This document shows positions 34,746 through 43,901 of a stretch of DNA of 64,000 bases, in pieces. The notes under the pieces were generated by a model. It saw only the letters and a list, made by a program, of their open reading frames with translations, had not been told where the DNA came from and made no database searches. Source of the stretch: Burkholderia sp. BCC1644 (GTDB lineage: Bacteria; Pseudomonadota; Gammaproteobacteria; Burkholderiales; Burkholderiaceae); the NCBI RefSeq assembly GCF_902833225.1, contig NZ_CADFEI010000001.1, forward strand, positions 682,001 through 746,000. Reading direction: 5' to 3'. Made by a program: the position numbers and the translations under genes. The first letter of the stretch is position 1, and each line of letters starts with the position of its first letter.

Positions 34746-35546
34746 TTACTCGGCGCCCGCCTCCCAGGCCGGCGGCCGCTTCGCGAAGAACGCGGCGAAG
34801 CCTTCCTTCGCTTCCGGCGTCGCCCGCACGCGGGAGATCGTCTGCGCGGTGAATGCCGCGCGCTCGTCCGACGGCGGATACTCGCCGATCGCGTCGAAGA
34901 AGCGCTTGATCTCCATCAACGCGGTCGGGCCGTTACGCCCCAGCTCGGCAAGCGTCCGCTCGAGCGTTGCGTCGAGCGCATCGAGCGGCACGGCCTGGTG
35001 GATCAGGCCGATCGCGACGGCCTCGGCGGCGGCAAGCTGCGTCGCGGTCAGCGCGAGCCGGCGCGCCTGGCGCTGGCCGACCGCCTCGACCAGATACGGG
35101 CCGATCACGGCCGGCAGGATCCCGAAGCGCGCTTCGCTGACCGAAAAGCGCGCGAGGTCGCTCGCGATCACGATGTCGCAGGCCGCGCACAGGCCGACAC
35201 CGCCACCGAACGCGTGGCCCTGCACGCGGGCGACCGTCGGTTTCGGGCACTGCCGGATCGCGCGCATCATCGCGGCGAACCGCTCGGCGTCGCGCAGGTT
35301 CGCGGCCGCGTCGTTCGTGCTCGCGCGCTGCATCCACTGCAGGTCGGCCCCCGCGCAGAACGCGCGACCGTCCGAGCGCAGCACGATCGCGCGGACGTCG
35401 TCGCGCCGGCCGAGCGCCGTGAACGCGTCGGTCAGCTCGGCGATCATCGTCTCGTCGAACGCGTTGAGCACATCGCCGCGCTGCAGCGCGACGGTCGCGA
35501 TGCCGCGCGCATCGACCGCGACGGCCAGGGTCTTCAATCCATCCAT
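34746..35546 (-). CDS. Enoyl-CoA hydratase/isomerase family protein
   Basis: A 266-residue crotonase-fold protein. It carries the oxyanion-hole regions (SDGRAFCAGADLQWM near residue 58-72 and GHAFGGGVGLCAACDI near 105-120) and the Glu-containing FSVSEARFGILPAVIGPYLVE. The GADLXWM and ILPAVI pattern is reminiscent of LiuC-type methylglutaconyl-CoA hydratases, so it may not be a classic PaaF/PaaG. It lies 38 bp after paaK on the same strand and is the third gene of a paaH-paaK operon, which suggests a role in aromatic acyl-CoA degradation. Confidence 0.85.
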   Translation of the reverse strand: MDGLKTLAVAVDARGIATVALQRGDVLNAFDETMIAELTDAFTALGRRDDVRAIVLRSDGRAFCAGADLQWMQRASTNDAAANLRDAERFAAMMRAIRQCPKPTVARVQGHAFGGGVGLCAACDIVIASDLARFSVSEARFGILPAVIGPYLVEAVGQRQARRLALTATQLAAAEAVAIGLIHQAVPLDALDATLERTLAELGRNGPTALMEIKRFFDAIGEYPPSDERAAFTAQTISRVRATPEAKEGFAAFFAKRPPAWEAGAE

Positions 35547-35584
35547 CGAACAGGTTTCCTCGGGTAGAACGGCCAATATCGGAA

Positions 35585-36907
35585 TCAGGCAGCCTGGCGG
35601 CGGTCGATCACGCGCCGCGCCTTGCCGGTCGCGGTCGCGGGAATGCCGCCGGCCGCGAGCACGGTCACGCCGGACGACACGCCGACCATCGTCTTGATCC
35701 GGTGCTGCAGCTCGCGCGCAAGCGCCGCGCGATCGCCGTCGGTGACGGACGCGGCCACCTCGGAGCGCAGCTCGACCGCGAGGTCGAGCTTGTCCATGTG
35801 ACCGTCGCGCGACAACGTGATCTGGAACTGGCCCGACAGCTGCGGCAGCGCGACCACGATCTCCTCGATCTGGCTCGGAAACACGTTCACGCCACGCACG
35901 ATCAGCATGTCGTCGGAGCGGCCCGTGATCTTCGCGAGGCGGCGCATCGCGCGCGCGGTGGGCGGCAGCAGCGCGGTGAGGTCGCGCGTGCGATAGCGGA
36001 TCACCGGCATCGCTTCCTTCGTCAACGACGTGAACACGAGCTCGCCCTGGCTGCCGTCGGGCAGCACTTCTCCCGTGACGGGATCGATGATCTCCGGGTA
36101 GAAATGGTCCTCCCAGATCACCGGACCGTCCTTCGTCTCGACGCATTCGCACGCGACGCCCGGGCCCATCACTTCCGACAGCCCGTAGATGTCGAGCGCG
36201 TCGATGCCCACCCGCGTCTCGACTTCCTCGCGCAGCGCCTGCGTCCACGGCTCCGCGCCGAAGATGCCGATCTTCAGCGACGACTCGGCCGGATCCATCC
36301 CCTGCCGCACCATCTCGTCGATCAGGTTCAGCATGTACGACGGCGTGACGAGGATGATCTTCGGCTCGAAATCGCGGATCAGCTGCACCTGCTTCTCCGT
36401 CTGCCCGCCCGACATCGGCACGACCATGCAGCCGAGCCGCTCCGCGCCGTAGTGAATCCCGAGGCCGCCCGTGAACAGGCCATAGCCGAACGCGTTGTGC
36501 AGCGTGTCACCCGGGCGGCCGCCGGCCGCGCGGATCGAGCGCGCGGTCACGTTCGCCCAGGTATCGATGTCGCGCGCGGTGTAGCCGACCACGGTCGGCT
36601 TGCCGGTCGTGCCGCTCGACGCATGCACGCGCACGACCTGCTCGCGCGGCACCGCGAACAGCCCGAACGGATAGTTGTCGCGCAGGTCGTTCTTCGTCGA
36701 GAACGGGAATTTCGCGAGATCGGCGAGCGACTTCAGGTCGTCCGGATGGACGCCGGCCGCGTCGAACGTGCGGCGATAGTGCGGGACGTTGTCGTACGCG
36801 TGGCGCAGCGACCACTTCATGCGCTCGAGCTGCAGCGCCTGCAGTTCGTCGCGGCTGGCGGTCTCGATCGGCTCGAGGGCGGCGGCGGGATGCGTCGGGT
36901 GAGTCAT
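35585..36907 (-). CDS. paaK: Phenylacetate-CoA ligase
   Basis: A 440-residue ANL-family enzyme that converts phenylacetate to phenylacetyl-CoA, the first step of the aerobic hybrid pathway. The P-loop is VHASSGTTGKPTVVGYT, the substrate-region motif DIYGLSEVMGPGV, followed by RYRTRDLT and GRSDDMLIVRGVNVFPSQIE, all typical of PaaK. Length is normal (about 430-440). The ATG at 36907 has GGAGGAG upstream. It follows paaH by 67 bp and precedes a hydratase gene. Regulation is likely through the ACCGACCGGTCGGT operator upstream of paaH. Confidence 0.95.
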   Translation of the reverse strand: MTHPTHPAAALEPIETASRDELQALQLERMKWSLRHAYDNVPHYRRTFDAAGVHPDDLKSLADLAKFPFSTKNDLRDNYPFGLFAVPREQVVRVHASSGTTGKPTVVGYTARDIDTWANVTARSIRAAGGRPGDTLHNAFGYGLFTGGLGIHYGAERLGCMVVPMSGGQTEKQVQLIRDFEPKIILVTPSYMLNLIDEMVRQGMDPAESSLKIGIFGAEPWTQALREEVETRVGIDALDIYGLSEVMGPGVACECVETKDGPVIWEDHFYPEIIDPVTGEVLPDGSQGELVFTSLTKEAMPVIRYRTRDLTALLPPTARAMRRLAKITGRSDDMLIVRGVNVFPSQIEEIVVALPQLSGQFQITLSRDGHMDKLDLAVELRSEVAASVTDGDRAALARELQHRIKTMVGVSSGVTVLAAGGIPATATGKARRVIDRRQAA

Positions 36908-36974
36908 CGGGGTGCTCCTCCAATGGAGTGATGTCGTTTTCGTGTTCGTATTCGTATTCGGTGCGACCGGGCGG

Positions 36975-38531
36975 TTACGACCGGAACGTGCGGCCGGCCG
37001 CATGCAGCGCGGCGATGCGCGGCGACACGCGATAGCGGTCCTCGCCGTAGCTCGCCGCCAGGTTCGACAGCACGCGATGCACGCGGCCGATGCCGATCGC
37101 ATCGGCCCACGCGAGCGGGCCGCACGGGTAGTTCACGCCCTTCTCCATCGCGAGATCGAGATCGGCGGGCGAACACACGCCCTGGTTCACCGTGTCGGCC
37201 GCCTCGTTCGCAAGCATCGCGACGGTACGCATCGCGACCATCCCCGGCACGTCGGCGACGCCGACGACACGGAAACCCGCCTGCTGGAACAGGCCGACCG
37301 CGTCTGCATAGGCCGCGTCGCTGCACTGGAGTGCGCGCGTCAGCGCAACGAGCCCGGCCTGCGCGTAGTCGCGGGCAAGATCGACGAGCACGAGATCGGC
37401 CACGCCCGTCTGCGCGGCGCGTGCGGTGGCGGTGCGGCCATCGGTGAGCGCGATCGATGCGCGGCCGGCCGTCGCGAGCAGATCGTCCGGCTGCGCGCCG
37501 GCCTGCCGGGCACCCGCGATGCGTTCGGCCAATCGTGCATGCAGCGCGGCGGCCGGGCCGTCCTGGGCGTACAGCACGACGTCGGCCGGCGCGTCGCGCG
37601 ACGGTTCGAGATCGGGCGCGGGCGGCGTCGCGCCGTCCGCATACGAATAGAAGCCGCGCCCCGACTTGCGCCCGAGGAAGCCGCCGTTCACGAGCTCCTG
37701 CTGGAGCAGCGACGGCGTGTAGCGCGGATCGTTGAAATACGCGCGGAACACCGATTCGGTGACCGCGAAGTTCACGTCGTGGCCGATCAGGTCCATCAGT
37801 TCGAACGGCCCCATCCGGAAGCCGCCGGCTTCGCGCATCACCGCGTCGATCGAGGCCGGCGCGCCGCCTTGCTCGTTGAGCACGCGCAGCGCCTCCGCGT
37901 AGTACGGCCGTGCGACGCGGTTCACGATGAAGCCCGGCGTCGATTTCGCCATCACGGGTTTCTTGCCCCACGCGGCGGCGGTTGCATAAAGCACTTGCGC
38001 GACGTCCGACGCGGTCGCGAGCCCGCTGACCACCTCGACGAGCGCCATCAGCGGCGCCGGGTTGAAGAAATGCAGGCCGGCGACGCGCTGCGGCACGCGC
38101 AGCCCGGCCGCAATAGACGTGATCGAGATGGACGACGTGTTGGTCGCCAGCAGGCACGCGTCATCGACATGCCGTTCGAGCGTCGCGAAGATCTCGCGCT
38201 TCACGTCGAGCCGCTCGGCCGCCGCCTCGACGACCAGCGCGGCGCCCACGAAGTCGGCCAGCGCACGCACCGCGCGGATCCGGTTGCCGGCCGCGTCGGC
38301 CTGTGCCGGTTCGAGCCGGCCTTTCTCCGCGAGTCGCGCGAACTGGGCACGGATGCCTGCCAGCGCCCTGTCGCAGGCCGCTTCGCTCAGGTCGTACAGC
38401 AGCACCGTGTGGCCGGCCGCGGCTGCGACCTGCGCAATGCCCGCGCCCATCGCGCCGGCACCGATCACGCCGACGACGGCCGACGGCGCCAGCGCGCCCG
38501 AGTTCACCGATTGTGCAGAGGAAACAGCCAT
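36975..38531 (-). CDS. paaH: 3-hydroxyacyl-CoA (3-hydroxyadipyl-CoA) dehydrogenase
   Basis: A 518-residue NAD-dependent dehydrogenase of the PaaH type. The Rossmann fold begins [19 protein letters not shown] near residues 19-37; the catalytic region includes [13 protein letters not shown] and [15 protein letters not shown]. The C-terminal dehydrogenase domain occurs twice (near [15 protein letters not shown] and again near [16 protein letters not shown]), as usual for the longer PaaH proteins. It oxidises 3-hydroxyadipyl-CoA in phenylacetate breakdown. It is the first gene of the paaH-paaK-hydratase operon, with a perfect palindrome just upstream. Confidence 0.93.
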   Translation of the reverse strand: MAVSSAQSVNSGALAPSAVVGVIGAGAMGAGIAQVAAAAGHTVLLYDLSEAACDRALAGIRAQFARLAEKGRLEPAQADAAGNRIRAVRALADFVGAALVVEAAAERLDVKREIFATLERHVDDACLLATNTSSISITSIAAGLRVPQRVAGLHFFNPAPLMALVEVVSGLATASDVAQVLYATAAAWGKKPVMAKSTPGFIVNRVARPYYAEALRVLNEQGGAPASIDAVMREAGGFRMGPFELMDLIGHDVNFAVTESVFRAYFNDPRYTPSLLQQELVNGGFLGRKSGRGFYSYADGATPPAPDLEPSRDAPADVVLYAQDGPAAALHARLAERIAGARQAGAQPDDLLATAGRASIALTDGRTATARAAQTGVADLVLVDLARDYAQAGLVALTRALQCSDAAYADAVGLFQQAGFRVVGVADVPGMVAMRTVAMLANEAADTVNQGVCSPADLDLAMEKGVNYPCGPLAWADAIGIGRVHRVLSNLAASYGEDRYRVSPRIAALHAAGRTFRS

Positions 38532-38573
38532 CGCTTGCGATCCGTCATGAAGTGGAGGTGCGAGCGATTATAA

Positions 38574-38587
38574 ACCGACCGGTCGGT
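38574..38587. promoter_or_regulatory. Palindromic operator, PaaR-like (TetR) site
   Basis: A perfect 14-bp palindrome, ACCGACCGGTCGGT, 43 bp upstream of paaH. This matches the conserved palindrome known upstream of phenylacetate genes in B. cenocepacia that mediates repression by a TetR-type regulator relieved by phenylacetyl-CoA. A weaker variant (AAACCGAAAGGTCAACG) lies near 38680. Confidence 0.75.
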
Positions 38588-39082
38588 AGATTTATGTCAG
38601 GGCGTGCCCGAATTTGTCGTGCAAGAGACCGTTACGGAGACTGCAAAGGTAAAAAAATTGAAAGATCAGGGCACTTTTTGTAAACCGAAAGGTCAACGTA
38701 AGTGTTCGAATATGAGATAGTGACCCCCGAACGCCTGATAAAATTCGACAAACCGCCGGATTTCAGGGGGAAACCGCGTGTCACGTCGCCACCGCCGTCC
38801 ATTGCTGGCCGCCCTGTCGGGGTCGGAACCGAGCCCCCGGCCCGCGCGTCGTCACGTGTACTCGCCTCGCCGTCCGCGGCCAGCCACATCGAACCGTTTC
38901 ATCCAGCGACGGGCTTCGGCCCGCCCGCGCCCCTCGCCGCCTCATCGTGGCGAACGCAAGGCAGCACCGTTGCACACTGCCACCCTTCGGTTTCATCATC
39001 CTCGTTCGGCGGATAGTACGGCCGGGCTTCGTCAACCCGTGACGGTGCGTCGCGCGCCGCCACTCGCATAAGGAAACCCTCC
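38588..39082. other. Intergenic region between paaH and the antiporter gene
   Basis: About 495 bp with no convincing gene. It should contain the divergent promoters. A 104-codon + strand frame (38702-39016) is rich in Pro, Ser and Ala and looks non-coding. A TAAGGAAACCCTCC stretch just before 39083 is the ribosome site of the antiporter gene. Confidence 0.4.
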
Positions 39083-40171
39083 ATGCCGCTCTCGTCCAAC
39101 CAGCTCCCGCGCTGGACCCTCGTGGCCCCGCTTGCCGCATGGCTGGTACTCGCGCTGTCGCGCGCCGTGCCGGCCGAAGGCCTCGTCATCGCGGTGTTCG
39201 CCGCCGCGCTCGCCGGCGCCGTGTTCGCCGCCGTCCACCATGCGGAAGTCGTCGCGCACCGCGTCGGCGAGCCGTTCGGCACGCTCGTGCTCGCGGTCGC
39301 CGTAACCGTCATCGAAGTCGCGCTGATCGTGTCGGTGATGCTCGGCGCGGGCCCCGAGAAATCGGGCCTCGCGCGCGACACCGTATTCGCCGCCGTGATG
39401 ATCATCTGCAACGGCATCGTCGGCATCTGCCTGCTGGTCGGCGCGTGGAAGCACGGCGAGCAGGACTTCCAGGGGCGCGGCGCCAGCAAGGCGCTCGCGG
39501 TGCTGGCTTCGCTGTCCGTGCTGTCGCTCGTGATGCCGAACTACCTGAGCGCCGCGCCGGGCCCGTTCTTTTCGAAATCGCAGCTCGCGTTTGCCGGCGT
39601 ATCGTCGCTCGTGCTGTACGGCGCGTTCGTGTTCGTGCAGACCGTGCGCCACCGCGACTACTTCCTCGCCGCGCACGACAGTGCAAACGAGTCGGTGCAC
39701 GCGGCGGCGCCGAGCACGCGTACCGCCATCATCAGCATGGTCCTGCTGTTCGTGAGCCTCGTCGCGGTCGTGCTGCTCGCGAAGCTGCTGTCGCCGGCCG
39801 TCGAGCACGCCGTGCTGAAGCTTGGCGCGCCCGAAGCCGCGGTCGGTATCGTGATCGCCGCGCTCGTGCTGCTGCCGGAAGGGCTCGCGGCCGTTACCGC
39901 CGCGCGTGCGAACCGCCTGCAGACCAGCATGAACCTCGCGCTCGGTTCCGCGCTCGCGAGCATCGGGCTCACGATCCCGACCGTCGCGGCCGTGTTCATC
40001 TGGGTCGGCCAGCCGCTCACGCTCGGCATCGGGCCAATGGAAACCGTGCTGCTGGCGCTCACCTTGCTGGTCAGCACGCTGACGCTCAGCCAGGGCCGCA
40101 CGACGGTGCTGCACGGCGTCGTGCACCTGTCGCTGTTCGCCGCGTACCTGTTCCTGTCGATCACCCACTGA
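39083..40171 (+). CDS. chaA: Calcium/sodium:proton antiporter, ChaA-like (CaCA family)
   Basis: A 362-residue membrane protein with about eleven hydrophobic segments and two inverted CaCA repeats: HRVGEPFGTLVLAVAVTVIEVALI in the first half and VLLPEGLAAVTAARANRLQTSMNLALGSALASIGLTIP in the second. The acidic residue in each repeat (VIEV, LPEG) is typical of Ca2+/H+ antiporters. It should expel calcium or sodium in exchange for protons. It starts with AAGGAAACCCTCC ATG. A perfect 13-bp hairpin follows the gene. Confidence 0.88.
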   Translation: MPLSSNQLPRWTLVAPLAAWLVLALSRAVPAEGLVIAVFAAALAGAVFAAVHHAEVVAHRVGEPFGTLVLAVAVTVIEVALIVSVMLGAGPEKSGLARDTVFAAVMIICNGIVGICLLVGAWKHGEQDFQGRGASKALAVLASLSVLSLVMPNYLSAAPGPFFSKSQLAFAGVSSLVLYGAFVFVQTVRHRDYFLAAHDSANESVHAAAPSTRTAIISMVLLFVSLVAVVLLAKLLSPAVEHAVLKLGAPEAAVGIVIAALVLLPEGLAAVTAARANRLQTSMNLALGSALASIGLTIPTVAAVFIWVGQPLTLGIGPMETVLLALTLLVSTLTLSQGRTTVLHGVVHLSLFAAYLFLSITH

Positions 40172-40183
40172 CGTCCGAATGCA

Positions 40184-40216
40184 CGCGGCCCGGCGGTTCT
40201 TCTCCGCCGGGCCGCG
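40184..40216. terminator. Strong GC hairpin between convergent genes
   Basis: Perfect inverted repeat CGCGGCCCGGCGG / CCGCCGGGCCGCG with a 7-base loop, 12 bp after the antiporter stop and 50 bp before the convergent gene end at 40266. There is no clean T-tract, so it may be a bidirectional or Rho-assisted terminator. Confidence 0.65.
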
Positions 40217-40265
40217 CGCCGTCTTTCACGTCCCTTCACCTTCCTTCATTCACACCACGCCGCCG

Positions 40266-41399
40266 TCACCGGACCGGAATCACGAGATGCTGGCCTGCCA
40301 GGATCAGGTTCGGGTTCGCGAGGTTGTTGCGGCGCTGGATCTCGCGATAACGCTGGCCGCTGCCGAGCTTGCTCGCCGCGATCAGGTTCAGCGTGTCGCC
40401 CGCCTTCACCACGTACGTGTGTTCGCCCGATGCGGCCGCGGTTGTCACCGCCTGGTCGCTGACGAAGTACTTGCGCAGCAGGTCGAGATACTGCGGCGAC
40501 TGCTTGAGCTTTGCGATCGCGGCGTTCAGGTAGATCAGCAGGTCCTGGTCGTCCGCGCGCACGCCGATCTTGTACGCAATGTTCGAGCCGTCGAGCTTGG
40601 TCACCGCGAATTTCAGGTCGGTATTCTTGATCGAACTGACCGCGAACGGATAGTCGTAGATGAACGCGTCGACCGTGCGGCCGTCGATGCTCTTCGCGAT
40701 GAACGCCGGATCGGAATCGTCGACCTCGACGAAGTGCACGTTCGGATACTGGCGGGTGACGAACGCGCGCACGTCGGGATCGCCCTTCAGGATCCCGACC
40801 GTCTTGCCGGCGAGATCGTCGGTCGAGCGGATCGCCGAGCCCTGCCGCACGATCAGCGAATAGCCGAAATCGTCGACGTACGGCACCGAATAGACGACGC
40901 CGGCCGGCGAGTTGTCCGGGAACGTCAGCCCGTCCATCGCGACGTCGACCACGTGGTTCCCCTTCGCGTCCGTATCGAGCAGTTGCTTCGGCACGCCCGG
41001 GTACGTGTCGACCTCGTGACGCGTATCGACGACGACCGGCTTGCCGCCGTGCGAGAACGACGGATCCGCGAACAGCAGCCGCGCGAATTCGACGTTGAAG
41101 CCGTGCGGTGCGCCCTTGTCCTCGCCGAAGAACGGTTCGCTCGGATTCTGCACCGAGATCCGCACGATGCCGTTTTCCGCAATCGATTTCAGCGAACTGG
41201 CCTGCGGCGTGAAGCCGGCCGGCAGGACATTGGCCGACGGCGGCGTCTGCGCGGGCTGGCCGGTGTCCACATTTTGTGCGGATGTCGACGACGGCGCCGC
41301 GTCATGCGCGGGAATCAGCGTCGACAGGCCGCCCTGATGCACGATCCATACGCCGACGAGCACGACCAGAAACGCGATTGCGCCAAGAAGTTTTTTCAT
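40266..41399 (-). CDS. Periplasmic solute-binding protein (family 3) fused to a C-terminal LysM domain
   Basis: A 377-residue protein. The N-terminus MKKLLGAIAFLVVLVGVWIVH is a signal anchor. Residues about 65-315 are a type II periplasmic binding domain of the amino-acid ABC type (GIVRISVQNPSEPFFGE, GFNVEFARLLF, VGILKGDPDVRAFV, IGVRADDQDLLIYLNAAI). Residues about 325-377 form a LysM domain (YVVKAGDTLNLIAASKLG, NPNLILAGQHLVIP) that should bind peptidoglycan. No ABC permease or ATPase is nearby, so it may be a sensor or a scaffold, not a transporter part. It lies 20 bp after a coiled-coil membrane protein gene, probably in one operon. Confidence 0.85.
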   Translation of the reverse strand: MKKLLGAIAFLVVLVGVWIVHQGGLSTLIPAHDAAPSSTSAQNVDTGQPAQTPPSANVLPAGFTPQASSLKSIAENGIVRISVQNPSEPFFGEDKGAPHGFNVEFARLLFADPSFSHGGKPVVVDTRHEVDTYPGVPKQLLDTDAKGNHVVDVAMDGLTFPDNSPAGVVYSVPYVDDFGYSLIVRQGSAIRSTDDLAGKTVGILKGDPDVRAFVTRQYPNVHFVEVDDSDPAFIAKSIDGRTVDAFIYDYPFAVSSIKNTDLKFAVTKLDGSNIAYKIGVRADDQDLLIYLNAAIAKLKQSPQYLDLLRKYFVSDQAVTTAAASGEHTYVVKAGDTLNLIAASKLGSGQRYREIQRRNNLANPNLILAGQHLVIPVR

Positions 41400-41419
41400 G
41401 GTTGAAGGCCTGCAGGAAG

Positions 41420-42190
41420 TTATTGTTGTTTCGACGGCAACTGCGCGGGGTTCGCCGCATCGAGCCCGGGCGCGCGGCCGCCGTTCAACACCGCCTGCTG
41501 CTGCGCCTGCTTGACCTCGGGGTTATCCAGCAGCGACGTCTCCATCTCGGAGAACGCCTTGTTGACCGAGCGCATCACCGAATCGACGGCCACGTCGGTC
41601 TTGATCTGCTCGAACGTATCGGACGCCTGCCGGCCCGCGAGCTTGTTCATCTGCTGCGCCGCCTGCGACATGTCCCACATCGCCTTCGCGCGGTCGATCG
41701 CCGACGCGAAATTCTTCAGTTCGACCTGCACCTGCTTGTAGCGGCCCTCGCGAAACGCCAGCAGCTGCTTCATCGTGTCGAGCTGCGCCCGGAAGCGTGG
41801 CGCGTCGTCCGGGTACTGCTTCTCGAACAGCTCCGTCTTGCTCTCGAAGTTTTTCACCTCGGTACGGAACGCGGTGATGCTGTCCGCGAACTTCTGCGCG
41901 TCCTGGCGCTTTTCCGCGAGCTGGTTGATCAGCGTCTCGATCGGATTCGCCTGCGCCTCCGCGACGATCATCTTCACCTTCTGGTTCGCGAGCTTCATCG
42001 CGACGACCGGCGCCAGATAGATCGCGCCGAGACCGATCACGCCCGCCGCGACCAGCGCGATCACCCCCTTCAGGATGAACAGCGCGGCCGGTGCCGCGAT
42101 CGCGACGCCGGCGACGATGATCGCCCACTTGATCAGCTTGACCTTGCCACTCCCCGAACTGCCGTTTGCTTCATTTGAAGGCTGCGACAT
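41420..42190 (-). CDS. Membrane protein with long coiled coil, partner of the solute-binding/LysM protein
   Basis: A 256-residue protein without a family I recognise. After a short Ser/Gly-rich head it has two closely spaced hydrophobic segments (IKWAIIVAGVAIAAPAALFILKG and VIALVAAGVIGLGAIYLAPVVA, about residues 18-65), then a long charged helical region (about 75-220) with heptad-like spacing and many Glu/Lys/Gln, and a Gln/Pro-rich tail. The arrangement resembles PspA/TelA-like or spectrin-like membrane-associated coiled coils. An AAGGAGAAA site precedes the ATG at 42190. It is translated just before the LysM-fused binding protein, suggesting a joint complex at the inner membrane. Confidence 0.75.
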   Translation of the reverse strand: MSQPSNEANGSSGSGKVKLIKWAIIVAGVAIAAPAALFILKGVIALVAAGVIGLGAIYLAPVVAMKLANQKVKMIVAEAQANPIETLINQLAEKRQDAQKFADSITAFRTEVKNFESKTELFEKQYPDDAPRFRAQLDTMKQLLAFREGRYKQVQVELKNFASAIDRAKAMWDMSQAAQQMNKLAGRQASDTFEQIKTDVAVDSVMRSVNKAFSEMETSLLDNPEVKQAQQQAVLNGGRAPGLDAANPAQLPSKQQ

Positions 42191-42879
42191 GAGTTTTTCT
42201 CCTTGAACCTCGAACCGAACTGCGTACGTTTGCTTTTTCAAGCGCAATCGAAATGCTTCGGACTCCGGTGCCGCCCGGCAATCAGGAAAGCCGGTGGCGC
42301 AATACAAGGACGGGCGCGAGCGGACGTCACGAGACGCCGGTATAGGCGCCGTTCGGGATGCGGTGAGCGGGGGCTGCGTGCGGTGGGGCGATGCGGCGGG
42401 CCGGCCCGGCGCCGTTCATCGTCGCGGCCGTCGCGCGAACGGGAAAGTGTACCGACGCGCGGTACGAAACGGGATGACGGATACGTGACGCGGCGGGCGT
42501 CGGGTGAAGTGTCGTTGCGGCGTGCGGACGGATGCGGCGCCGGTATTCCGGTACGAGGGCGTAAAGGCTCATCGTTGTTCTTTTGCGTGTCGCGGGTGCA
42601 GGAACCGCGCGGCCGGCGCGTCCCGCTCCAAATGCACGGACGTATCGTGCGCCGACCGGCATGCAGCGTCAAGCGGTCGGCATGGAGCCCTTCGTCGGGC
42701 CGACAGGCCGCTGTCGTTCATGCCGCTCCGCCGTGAAACGCACGCACGGCGACATGCTTTCGAAATTGCAAGGATTCCTGCCATCGACGCCTTTCAGGCT
42801 CGCTCAGGATTGCTTGCCATTGCAGCGCAGCAAGCTTCCGGATTGAAAGCTTGTGACGCAACGCGAACGCGCGATGCCG
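42191..42879. other. Intergenic region, about 690 bp, no gene identified
   Basis: No convincing coding region is seen. Short frames occur on both strands but lack recognisable motifs and start sites. The stretch should hold the promoter of the coiled-coil gene near 42200-42300 and the end of the LysR gene on the other side. Confidence 0.4.
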
Positions 42880-43788
42880 TTACGCTGCCGCGCCACCCTG
42901 TTCCTGCGCGAGAAACCGCTCGACCATCGCGTTGAACACCGGCAGCGCGGGATTGTCGTTGTCGGCTCGCCACGCGAGATACAGCTCGGCCGCCACGTTG
43001 ACGCCCGCCAGCGGCCGGAACACCACACCATCGACATGAAGCTCGCGCGCCGAGGCCGGCACCAGCGCCGCGCCGAGCCCCGCGCGCACGAGGCCGAGAA
43101 TCGTATGCGTCTGCCCGACGTAGTGAAGGTAGTTCGGCAGCCGCCCGGCACCCGCGAACATCCCCGAGATCATGTCGTGGAAGTACTTCCCCTCGTTCGG
43201 CGAATACGCGATGAACGGCTGCCGGTCGAGTTCGTCGGGGCCGATCTGCTCGTAGCCGGCCAGCGGCGCGCCTTGCGCAACCGCGACGAGCATCGGCTCG
43301 CGCTGCACGAGACGGTATTCGAGCGGCTGGCGCGCGGCGCGCTGGCGTACGAAACCCGCGTCGAGCATCCGCGACGCGAGCGCGTCGATCTGCACGGTCG
43401 ACACCATCTCGCGCAATTCGACGTCGACGTCCGGCAGCGCATGCGCCGCGTGCGCGAGCAGCACCGGAATCATCCGGTATGCGCTGACGGCCGTGAAGCC
43501 GAGCGTGATGCGGCCGGCCCCGCCGTGCGCGACGCGCTGCGCGGCCTGCTCGGCCCGTGCGGAGAATTCGAGGATGTGCCGCGCGTCGCGCAGGAAGCGC
43601 TCGCCGGCCGCGGTCAGGCTGACCTGCCGGCTGCTGCGCTCGAGCAGCGCGATGCCGAGCGCGTGCTCGAGCAGCTGGATCTGCCGGCTCAGCGGCGGCT
43701 GGGTCATGAAGAGCCGTCTGGCCGCGCGGCCGAAATGCAGTTCCTCGGCCACCGCAACGAAGCAGCGAAGCTGGTGCAGTTCAATCAT
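42880..43788 (-). CDS. LysR-family transcriptional regulator
   Basis: A 302-residue LysR regulator. The N-terminal helix-turn-helix is HQLRCFVAVAEELHFGRAARRLFMTQPPLSRQI (residues about 5-37), followed by the linker helix and an inducer-binding domain (RITLGFTAVSAYRMIP to the end). The HFGRAARRL/MTQPPLSRQI wording is close to aromatic/sugar-acid-type LysRs such as BenM/CatM relatives. It is divergent from the 2-hydroxyacid dehydrogenase and MFS pair at 43902-46277, so it probably controls them through the 113-bp gap. Confidence 0.92.
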   Translation of the reverse strand: MIELHQLRCFVAVAEELHFGRAARRLFMTQPPLSRQIQLLEHALGIALLERSSRQVSLTAAGERFLRDARHILEFSARAEQAAQRVAHGGAGRITLGFTAVSAYRMIPVLLAHAAHALPDVDVELREMVSTVQIDALASRMLDAGFVRQRAARQPLEYRLVQREPMLVAVAQGAPLAGYEQIGPDELDRQPFIAYSPNEGKYFHDMISGMFAGAGRLPNYLHYVGQTHTILGLVRAGLGAALVPASARELHVDGVVFRPLAGVNVAAELYLAWRADNDNPALPVFNAMVERFLAQEQGGAAA

Positions 43789-43901
43789 CCAATTCTTGAA
43801 TCAATCGATAGTCTTTTGATGTTAGACCGATATCGATGCGATTTCTATACTCGGTTCCACCTGATGCACGGCCTGCGCCGCGCACGACGACCGAGACCTT
43901 C

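Noticed and set aside
36904..38573. Very long open frames on the other strand and in other frames across paaH and paaK
   Set aside because: They show Arg/Ala-rich shadow composition with no motifs, while the called genes have complete family motifs.
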